Positions 1 through 5,767 of a stretch of 6,412 nt of DNA are shown one piece after another. The translations under genes and the position numbers were made by a program. The notes under the pieces are model-generated. The model was not told the DNA's origin and did no database searches. It was given only the letters and a program-made list of their open reading frames with translations. The DNA is from Acidithiobacillus sp. (GTDB lineage Bacteria > Pseudomonadota > Gammaproteobacteria > Acidithiobacillales > Acidithiobacillaceae), in the NCBI GenBank assembly GCA_027445725.1, contig DAIAVG010000082.1, forward strand, positions 1 through 6,412, in the 5' to 3' direction. The stretch's first letter is position 1, and each line of letters opens with the position of its first letter.

Positions 1-43
1 GCAAGGACACATGCGGACGCACAAGAATCAGATGGCCTGACAT
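1..43 (-). CDS. Possible start of a gene running off the left edge
   Basis: A minus-strand ATG at 43-41 is preceded, 6 bases away, by GGGAG (complement of 50-54). The frame stays open to the window edge, giving MSGHLILVRPHVSL. It would lie 125 bp downstream of the XRE regulator on the same strand, where a HipA-type partner is often found, but these 14 residues do not resemble a HipA start that I recognise. The start codon sits inside a 12-bp palindrome (39-50) and inside the distal arm of an 8-bp inverted repeat. With so few codons an open frame is expected by chance, so this rests only on the ribosome binding site and position. Confidence 0.25.
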   Translation of the reverse strand, partial: MSGHLILVRPHVSL

Positions 44-78
44 CGATGTCTCCCAAGAGTAGAGGAGGGGATGTCAGG
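36..78. repeat. Inverted repeat CCTGACAT/ATGTCAGG with an inner palindrome
   Basis: CCTGACAT at 36-43 is an exact 8-bp inverted copy of ATGTCAGG at 71-78. The left arm also overlaps a perfect 12-bp palindrome, GACATCGATGTC, at 39-50. There is no T-run beside either structure, so it does not look like an intrinsic terminator. The same GACAT/ATGTC half-sites recur upstream of the XRE gene at 529-548, so binding sites for that regulator are one explanation. In minus-strand RNA the hairpin would pair the candidate ATG at 43. The arms are seen directly; any function is inferred. Confidence 0.4.
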
Positions 79-168
79 GTATAGATCGGGGGAGGGTTAA
101 ATGAGATCTGAACGGGAGAAGGGGATTACAGGTCGATATCCTGTTTTTTTCCTGGCAAGTTTGCCCGC

Positions 169-480
169 CTAACAAAGACCTATGGTGGCCTGAAGAATCT
201 CTTGCAAAGTCGGAAAACGCTTGTGACGCAGGTTTCCATACAAAGGAATGTCTGTCTGAATGGGCGCTTCCTGCTCCGGCTCCTGCAGGGGGATTAGCTG
301 AATCTGCAGCCCCAAAATTTCGGCAATTTCACCGACTGTGCTTACCGACAGTCCAGCCCCCTGCTCATAGGAGATCAAAGTAGCACGAGAGACGCCGACA
401 CGCTCTGCAAGTTCCGCCTGGGTGATTCCCAACGCCCGTCGGGTTCTGCGGATTTCTGCGCCGAAGCTCTTTGCATCCAT
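169..480 (-). CDS. XRE-family (HipB-like) helix-turn-helix regulator
   Basis: A 103-residue DNA-binding protein of the Cro/CI (XRE) class. The helix-turn-helix covers about residues 7-62: ITQAELAERVGVSRATLISYEQG (20-42) contains the turn and recognition helix, and helices at 44-58 pack behind it. After LGLQIQLIPL (56-65) a charged, proline-bearing tail (66-103) ends in PTLQEILQATIGLC. Domain plus the short LGLxIxL strand resembles HipB-type antitoxins, which bind palindromes and repress their own operon. The ATG at 480 is well fixed by AGGAGGT (complement of 486-492), 5 bases upstream. No toxin partner is visible: the next 125 bp has none, and the frame starting at 43 is too short to identify. 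It could be an antitoxin with its toxin beyond the edge, a solitary regulator or an island remnant. The fold is sure; the pairing is not. Confidence 0.85.
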   Translation of the reverse strand: MDAKSFGAEIRRTRRALGITQAELAERVGVSRATLISYEQGAGLSVSTVGEIAEILGLQIQLIPLQEPEQEAPIQTDIPLYGNLRHKRFPTLQEILQATIGLC

Positions 481-485
481 GTGGC

Positions 486-492
486 ACCTCCT
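486..492 (-). promoter_or_regulatory. Strong ribosome binding site of the XRE gene
   Basis: The minus strand reads AGGAGGT here, a near-perfect anti-16S match ending 5 bases before the ATG at 480. It decides the start of the regulator. Confidence 0.8.
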
Positions 493-528
493 GAATCGGA
501 AGACTCAATGTGCCTCAGACAAGCCTTA

Positions 529-548
529 ATGTCGAGAATATTTGACAT
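529..548. promoter_or_regulatory. Candidate operator upstream of the XRE gene
   Basis: ATGTC (529-533) and GACAT (544-548) form an inverted repeat with a 10-bp spacer, 49-68 bp before the start codon of the XRE gene. Palindromes in such positions are typical autoregulatory sites of HipB-like proteins. The same half-sites occur at 39-50 and 71-75. The arms are only 5 bp, so chance is possible. Confidence 0.3.
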
Positions 549-889
549 GCACAGTTTGGCAGATTGCAGAGCTAGAGGACTGGACGGCGATGGTTGTTGC
601 ACCAAGTCCCGGAAGCAACACGAGTGACGGAGCCTGCGACGGCGCGAGGGTTGCGCTGGGACGATACCGGGCGGACGTACTCCTTCTTTATCTTGCATTC
701 ATTCTTCTCTCTGATACCATCGGCATCAATACGAATTCATTTTTTTTGCATGTATGTCGTATAGACTAATGCGACTGGGTTGCATAGGTGATTACCAAAA
801 TCCAGTGTTCATGAACAACTGGATTGGATTTGGAACGAGCCTAAAACTACAAGCGCAGTCCTCACTCATTCTCGCTATCCCAACTACGA
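549..889. other. Stretch without a recognisable gene
   Basis: No frame here on either strand gives a protein that I recognise or has a convincing ribosome binding site. The part 600-680 is GC-rich and 680-770 is AT-rich, with a run of eight T at 740-747 region. The plus-strand frame opening at 542 (75 codons) and the minus-strand frame opening at 698 (107 codons, overlapping the XRE gene in another frame) look like chance frames. Since a decayed transposase follows at once, this may include unrecognisable insertion-sequence or island debris. I found no clear terminal inverted repeat. Confidence 0.5.
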
Positions 890-905
890 AAGCGCTGCAC
901 TGACA

Positions 906-1218
906 GTAAACTCGCAGGAGTTTCTGGGCCTTTGCGTAGAGGATAGCCACGCGTGGTAGCCTTATGTGCTTGGCGTCAAGGTGAGCGCTGCCAACGCCTA
1001 GCACAGCAATCTCCTCGTTAGCGCACGGGCCTTCCACGGGAATCCCTATGATAGCCAAACCCTGCACGAGCAACTGGAACAGAGTGCTATCCTGATCCAG
1101 GATGTCAGCACCCCGCCAGAGCAGGTCTTCGTCGCTCTGGGCTATCGGGTCGGGGATGCGAACAATCCTGCCGCTCATATAATCCACGAAGGCAAGCAAG
1201 CACAAAGCCTCAGCGGCC
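906..1218 (+). pseudogene. Decayed IS5-family transposase fragment
   Basis: Plus-strand translation recovers the middle-to-C-terminal catalytic part of an IS5-family DDE transposase. From 963 the frame reads PYVLGVKVSAANA, stop (999-1001), then HSNLLVSARAFHGNPYDSQT and LHEQLEQSAILIQDVSTPPE, QVFVALGYR and HIIHEGKQ. These match the family pattern PYEFGVKVS, GNPYDGHTL, LEQ..L, VFVDLGYRGVDADNP, IIHRGK. The expected D of VDLGYRG is A here, and GVDAD is VGDAN. In-frame stops at 957-959 and 999-1001, a short deletion before 960 and a likely one-base slip near 935 break it. Weaker similarity to the KLYxLHAPEVEC segment goes back to about 906. The N-terminal half and the C-terminal approximately 80-100 residues are missing. 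It is an inactive fossil, facing the cus operon. A 142-codon frame on the opposite strand (792-1220) is its antisense shadow. Confidence 0.78.
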
Positions 1219-1287
1219 ATAGGTGTAGGTGTTGCAGTACGGCATTTTCTGCCATCTCCTAAGTTTCAGGAATCGCCTTCTGCTCAT
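1210..1287 (-). pseudogene. Truncated start of a Tat-exported protein gene, next in the cus operon
   Basis: On the minus strand, 18 bp after the cusA stop, AAGGAG (complement of 1294-1299) stands 6 bases before an ATG at 1287. The frame opens MSRRRFLKL, an exact match to the twin-arginine consensus S-R-R-x-F-L-K. A hydrophobic stretch should follow, but the frame continues RRWQKMPYCNTYTYGR and stops at 1210-1212. The signal is therefore lost after about codon 9, and the remaining sequence abuts the IS5-family fossil. Tat signals of this kind are found on periplasmic multicopper oxidases of copper-resistance loci and on other cofactor-bearing enzymes; which one this was cannot be told from nine residues. 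The 25-codon product is probably non-functional. An alternative is a chance small frame, but the strong ribosome binding site, operon spacing and motif together argue against it. Confidence 0.55.
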
Positions 1288-1293
1288 CTCATT

Positions 1294-1299
1294 CTCCTT
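1294..1299 (-). promoter_or_regulatory. Ribosome binding site of the truncated Tat gene
   Basis: The minus strand reads AAGGAG, 6 bases before the ATG at 1287 and 6 bases after the cusA stop codon. It shows that translation was meant to continue past cusA. Confidence 0.6.
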
Positions 1300-1305
1300 G
1301 TAGAA

Positions 1306-4300
1306 CTACCGCAAGCCTAATCTCCGCCGTTGCCAAAGCGCATACAATGCAGGAATCACCAATAGTGCCAGGAGCGTCGCGCTGAACATGCCGCCAATCA
1401 TCGGCGCGGCAATCCGTTTCATCATGTCGGCACCTGTGCCATGGCTCAGCATAATGGGCAAAAGTCCTATCACGACCAAGGTAAATGTCATCGCTAATGG
1501 TCGCAGACGTAGCATTGAGCCCTCAATAATCGCAAGTTGAAGATCGTGCCAATTGTTTAACGAATTTCGCATCTGATGCTTTACCAGTGCCTGATCCAGG
1601 TACAGTAGCATCACCACACCGAATTCCACTGCGACGCCCGCGAGAGCGATAAATCCAACGGCGACTGCAACCGATAGTTTATAGTGTAGCGCATAAACCA
1701 ACCAGAGACCTCCCACCAGCGCAAATGGTAATGTCACTAATATGATAGATACCTCGGCCCAGCGACGAAAATTGAGATAGAGAAGCAGCACAATCACCAA
1801 TAGTACGGCGGGAATCACCAACATCAGACGTTGCTCCGCCTTTTGCATGCTGCGATATTCTCCGACCCAGGAAAGTGTGTATCCGGCGGGAAGATGAACC
1901 TGAGAAGCAATTGCCCGTTGTGCCTGACGCACATAACTGCCGATACTCGTCCCTGGCTTTAGATCAATGGTGATCCAGGTATTCAGGCGACTATTGTCGC
2001 TAGTCAACATGGAAGGGCCATTTTCCAACGTGATCCGAGCCACCTGCGCCAATGGAATTTGCGCCCCACCGGGCGTTGCAATGCGGCTCTCGAGGAGAGT
2101 CGCAAGGGATTGCCGTAGTCGCCGAGGATAGCGCAAGTTCACTGGAAACCGCTCTACCCCCTGCACCGCCGTAGTAATGACCTGCCCTCCTACGGCAGTA
2201 GAAACCAAGCGATTCACATCTGCTATGGAGATCCCGTAGCGCGCTGCGGCGCGTCGGTCCGTATGCACGACGATGTAGCGACCACCAGTGACACGAGTTG
2301 CATATGCGGAATCTGTATGCGGGACGCCCAGTAAGACCTTTTGTACTTCCTGACCCAATCGGTTCAGCGTGCCAAGGTCTGTGCCGGTAATTTTTATCCC
2401 CAGCGGAGTTTGCAAGCCCGTGGTCAACATATCGACTCGGCCCTTGATCGGCTGGGTCCAGTTGTTTGTGAGGCCAGGAATTTGCAGGGCGGTATTCATC
2501 AAGTTCTGCAAATGATGCTGGGTCATACCGGGCGGCCAATGATCCGGGCGCCTTAGCGTTACCACCGTATCAAACATGGAGATGGGTGACTGATCGGTCG
2601 CAGTTTGCGCTCGACCCGCCTCCCCAAATACGCTCTTTACCTCAGGGAATGTCTTGAGAATCCGGTCGGTGAGTTGTAGCAGCGCGCCCGCTTCGCCATA
2701 GGAGATCGCCGGGTTTTGCGCGACGGGCATATACAGCAAGGTGCCCTCATCGAGGGGAGGCATCAACTGGGTACCAAGACGCTGCCACGGATAGACCAAG
2801 CTGGCGGCCAGCAGGGCAGACACTAACAGGACCAGCCAGGGGAACTTCAGGACGCCGCGAATCATAGGCTGATACAGAGCTACCAGCCATCGGTTAATTG
2901 GGTTTTTTCGCTCTGCGGGGATATGGCCGCGAATAAACCATCCCATGAGGATGGGAACCAAGGTGATGGAAAGTATGGCCGCTGCGGCAATGGAAAAGGT
3001 TTTAGTATAGGCGAGCGGTGCGAAGAGTTTCCCCTCTTGTCCCGTTAGGGCAAATATGGGAAGGAAGGAAATCGTAATGATCAACAGTGAAAAAAACAGC
3101 GCAGGCCCCACCTCCAAGGCAGCCATTTGCGCACTATGCCATGGGTTCGCCTCAGCCTGCCGTTCAAGATGCTTATGCATATTCTCAATCATGACGACTG
3201 GCGCGTCGACCATCACTCCAATGGCAATGGCAATTCCGCCCAGCGACATGATATTCGCCGGAATATCGAGCCAATACATAATGACGAATGCAACCAGTAT
3301 ACCCACGGGCAGTGCGATGAGCGCCACCAAGGCAGAGCGAACCCGAACCAAAAACAGTAGGGCGACCAAAGAGACGGCAATCATCTCTTCGAGCAATTTG
3401 CCGGTCAGAGTGCCAATACTTCGTTGGATGAGCGGACGCTGGCTGTACGTGGTAACTACCTGCACTCCCTTGGGCAGGGCGGGGCGAATTTCTTGCAGCT
3501 TTTGTTGAATGCGCTGAATCAGGGCATTGGCATTGCCATTTTGATTCATCATGACGATACCACCGACTACCTGACCCTGCCCATTGAGATCGGCGATACC
3601 GCTCGGCAATACCGGGCCCAGTTGAACGCGGGCCACCTGACCGATGGTGATCGGAACGTCATTGGCGACGGTCAAGGGAGCCTGTCGTAGATCCTGTAAT
3701 GAATGGATATAGCCCGAGGTACGCACAATGTAACGGGCCCCGCCCATGTCCACGACCGAACCGCTGGTCTCACCATTGGCAGCGCGAATTGCGGCTTCCA
3801 CTTGCTCCAGCGTCAATCCATATGCCAACAACCTGTTAGGATCCACGACGACTTGATACTCTTGAGTCATACCTCCTACAGTGGCCACCTGAGCGACTCC
3901 AGGGATACCTTGCAAAGCAAATTTCAGAAACCAGTTCTGCAGTGTCGTGAGTTGGGCGAGATTCAGGGTGCCCGAGGGATCCGTCAGAGCATATTCATAA
4001 ACCCAATCGACACCGGAGCTGTCCGGACCCAAGGCTGGGGATACGCCGGGGGGTAGCTGCGCCTGCGCCTGATCCAGATATTGCAACACTAGGTTTCGCG
4101 CCTGGAAAATATTCGTCCCATTCTTGAACAGCACATAAACGTAGGAGTCGCCAAACATCGAGTATCCGCGCACCGCTTGTGCACCGGGCACCTCTTGCAG
4201 CGTGGTTTCGAGCGGATAGGTCACCTGATCCTGGACAATCTGGGGAGCTTGTCCAGGGTAGCTGGTTTTCACAATGACCTGGGTTGGAGAGATATCGGGA

Positions 4301-4416
4301 ATGGCTTCCAGGGGAATGTATTGCAGGGCCAGAATCCCGGCAACGGTGACGAATAGCATAGCCAGCAACACCATAAATGGGTTGTTCATACACCAACGTA
4401 TCGTGGCTTTAATCAT
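1306..4416 (-). CDS. cusA: Cu(I)/Ag(I) efflux RND transporter, CusA-type
   Basis: The inner-membrane, proton-driven pump of a CusCBA system, 1036 residues against 1047 in E. coli CusA. It has the HME-RND layout: TM1 (about 12-32), a periplasmic half with SYPGQAPQIVQDQVTYPLET (52-71), TM2-TM6 (about 340-495), TM7 (about 527-541), a second periplasmic half, then TM8-TM12 (about 866-1027). The copper site methionines equivalent to E. coli M573, M623 and M672 are present as M563 (LLYMP), M614 (SPISM) and M663 (VDMLTTG), which supports Cu(I)/Ag(I) rather than Zn/Co/Cd. TM4 GVMVDAPVVMIEN holds D404 (E. coli D405), and E931 matches E939. Leucine 974 stands where E. coli has proton-relay K984. Relay methionines M390, M402, M409, M491 and M999 are kept, but the equivalents of M271, M486 and M755 are L270, I476 and V746. 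The ATG lies inside the end of cusB (8-bp overlap), implying coupled translation. The E. coli comparison is from memory of that sequence. Confidence 0.95.
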   Translation of the reverse strand: MIKATIRWCMNNPFMVLLAMLFVTVAGILALQYIPLEAIPDISPTQVIVKTSYPGQAPQIVQDQVTYPLETTLQEVPGAQAVRGYSMFGDSYVYVLFKNGTNIFQARNLVLQYLDQAQAQLPPGVSPALGPDSSGVDWVYEYALTDPSGTLNLAQLTTLQNWFLKFALQGIPGVAQVATVGGMTQEYQVVVDPNRLLAYGLTLEQVEAAIRAANGETSGSVVDMGGARYIVRTSGYIHSLQDLRQAPLTVANDVPITIGQVARVQLGPVLPSGIADLNGQGQVVGGIVMMNQNGNANALIQRIQQKLQEIRPALPKGVQVVTTYSQRPLIQRSIGTLTGKLLEEMIAVSLVALLFLVRVRSALVALIALPVGILVAFVIMYWLDIPANIMSLGGIAIAIGVMVDAPVVMIENMHKHLERQAEANPWHSAQMAALEVGPALFFSLLIITISFLPIFALTGQEGKLFAPLAYTKTFSIAAAAILSITLVPILMGWFIRGHIPAERKNPINRWLVALYQPMIRGVLKFPWLVLLVSALLAASLVYPWQRLGTQLMPPLDEGTLLYMPVAQNPAISYGEAGALLQLTDRILKTFPEVKSVFGEAGRAQTATDQSPISMFDTVVTLRRPDHWPPGMTQHHLQNLMNTALQIPGLTNNWTQPIKGRVDMLTTGLQTPLGIKITGTDLGTLNRLGQEVQKVLLGVPHTDSAYATRVTGGRYIVVHTDRRAAARYGISIADVNRLVSTAVGGQVITTAVQGVERFPVNLRYPRRLRQSLATLLESRIATPGGAQIPLAQVARITLENGPSMLTSDNSRLNTWITIDLKPGTSIGSYVRQAQRAIASQVHLPAGYTLSWVGEYRSMQKAEQRLMLVIPAVLLVIVLLLYLNFRRWAEVSIILVTLPFALVGGLWLVYALHYKLSVAVAVGFIALAGVAVEFGVVMLLYLDQALVKHQMRNSLNNWHDLQLAIIEGSMLRLRPLAMTFTLVVIGLLPIMLSHGTGADMMKRIAAPMIGGMFSATLLALLVIPALYALWQRRRLGLR

Positions 4417-5767
4417 GGGTGCTGCCCCCCATTGCCATCCCTTTCATGCTGGACGCCGCAGGCGTTGCCGGTTGCGCAGCTGTTTTGCTGGGCATTGTAG
4501 ACGCAGTGTTGACCGTCGCGGCGACGTTACTACCTAACATCCGTGCCTGAACGGACTGAAATTGCGACTCCGAATAGAGCAGGAACTGGGCATTCTCGAC
4601 CACTCGCTCACCGGCCTGCAGTCCTTTGGATATTGCGGTCCATCCGTCGGCTTCCGGTCCAAGCTGTACTTGCACAGGCCGAAAATGGCCGCCCGGCTCA
4701 TGCAGCATCACAAAATCCCCTTCCTGGCTGCGGACTATCGCGCTGCTCGGGATTGCGAGCATGCGCTGGGCTTGTGCGAGTAGGGTGGCATCGGCATACA
4801 TTCCAGGGCGCAAGGTGCCGCCTGGATTCGGGAAACTGAGGCGCGCTGTCACAGTGCGACTTTGGCTATTGACGGTGGGGTAGAGAAAGCTCACCCGGCC
4901 ACTCCACGTTTTTCCTGGGTAATCCGGAAGCTGTAGGGTCACCTCGTCGCCTAGGTGTACCCGGGAGAGTTGATATCCATAGAGCGCTACATTGACCCAG
5001 ATACGTTGGAGGTTAGCCACCTGCATGAGGCTGCTCTGTGGGGTGATATACCCTCCTTGCCGGGCTGACAGGCTGTCGATCACCCCGGAAGCGGGCGCAT
5101 AGACAGGGATCACCTTTTCCGCGGCGCCGGTCTGCCGAAGTTGTTGAATTTGCGCATTGGAAAGTCCCAACAACTGCAACTTGGTCTGCGCCGCAGAAAC
5201 CAGACCATTCCCCAGGTCGATTCCGGCGGCTTTTTGCGCTACGAGATAGTCCTGCTCGGCGCTGTAAAGTTCTGGCGAATAAATCTCGGCAATCTTCTGA
5301 CCACGAGATACAGGATCGCCAACGGCTTTGACCGGCAGTTGTTCGACCCACCCGGAAAAGTGTGGATTGATGGCATACAGGCGGTTTTCATCAATGGCCA
5401 CCGTTCCTACGGTATGGATGGCTTGCCCCATCTGTCGTTCCTGGACTGTAACCAGGCGCACCCCCAAGGTTTGAACCATTCGGGAATCGACGGCGAGGCC
5501 TGATGTTGAAGATTGAGCGGTATGGGCAGGCTGAGAATATATTGGAATATATTTCATCCCCATGTTGTCTTTCATCGGATGACTTGAATGAATGGCAGGA
5601 TTCATGGGATTGGCCCAATACAGGATATGCCTAGGGCTTGGTGTGGTGGTCGCGCGCGGAGAGTGCGAACCTACCGTTGGCGCTGGCCACCACAGAGTCA
5701 CGGCCGCTCCAATTCCTACACCGATAAGCAATAGCGCGGAGCCCACCAAAACTTGGCGCGTTTTCAT
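4409..5767 (-). CDS. cusB: Periplasmic adaptor (membrane fusion protein) of Cu/Ag efflux, CusB-type
   Basis: A 452-residue adaptor that links the RND pump to the outer-membrane channel and can pass metal to the pump; E. coli CusB has about 407. Residues 6-27 form an uncleaved anchor or signal segment without a lipobox cysteine. A heavy-metal-binding domain follows (about 48-78: LYWANPMNP, then HPMKDNMGMKYIPIY). M55, M69 and M71 fall where E. coli CusB has its metal-binding methionines; M65 is extra. Next come the lipoyl/barrel-sandwich halves (about 117-167 and 221-257) around a short helical hairpin (168-212), the beta-barrel (258-330, with LRPGMYADATL) and the membrane-proximal domain (335-400). 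An Ala/Thr/Pro linker from 415 ends in SSMKGMAMGGSTHD, a Met-rich tail beyond the usual core. The ATG is set by AAGGAGG upstream and overlaps the stop of the preceding gene by 4 bp (ATGA). Confidence 0.93.
   Translation of the reverse strand: MKTRQVLVGSALLLIGVGIGAAVTLWWPAPTVGSHSPRATTTPSPRHILYWANPMNPAIHSSHPMKDNMGMKYIPIYSQPAHTAQSSTSGLAVDSRMVQTLGVRLVTVQERQMGQAIHTVGTVAIDENRLYAINPHFSGWVEQLPVKAVGDPVSRGQKIAEIYSPELYSAEQDYLVAQKAAGIDLGNGLVSAAQTKLQLLGLSNAQIQQLRQTGAAEKVIPVYAPASGVIDSLSARQGGYITPQSSLMQVANLQRIWVNVALYGYQLSRVHLGDEVTLQLPDYPGKTWSGRVSFLYPTVNSQSRTVTARLSFPNPGGTLRPGMYADATLLAQAQRMLAIPSSAIVRSQEGDFVMLHEPGGHFRPVQVQLGPEADGWTAISKGLQAGERVVENAQFLLYSESQFQSVQARMLGSNVAATVNTASTMPSKTAAQPATPAASSMKGMAMGGSTHD

Noticed and set aside
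141..168. Possible terminator: GGCAA/TTGCC arms next to a T-run at about 144-150
   Set aside because: The arms are 5 bp with a 2-base loop, and the T-run precedes the stem on the plus strand (A-run after it on the minus strand), the wrong side for the XRE transcript.
542..570. Plus-strand TTGACA at 542-547 as a -35 box
   Set aside because: No acceptable -10 box follows at 16-18 bp and no plus-strand gene lies downstream.
375..698. 107-codon minus-strand frame overlapping the XRE gene
   Set aside because: It runs out of frame through the well-supported regulator start and is arginine/serine-rich in the way of chance frames.
542..769. 75-codon plus-strand frame with a hydrophobic C-terminal part
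   Set aside because: No ribosome binding site before the ATG and no recognisable domain; the hydrophobic run comes from a T-rich stretch.
792..1220. 142-codon minus-strand open frame
   Set aside because: It is antisense to the IS5-family transposase remnant, whose plus-strand motifs are clear. The product resembles nothing I know and has no good ribosome binding site.
1215..1305. Transcription terminator after cusA
   Set aside because: I found no GC-rich hairpin with a T-run on the minus strand; the operon probably continued originally.
2000..2539. 179-codon minus-strand frame, and the other frames of 64-150 codons inside 1306-6393
   Set aside because: All lie within the cusC, cusB and cusA coding regions in another frame or strand; the real products are unmistakable.
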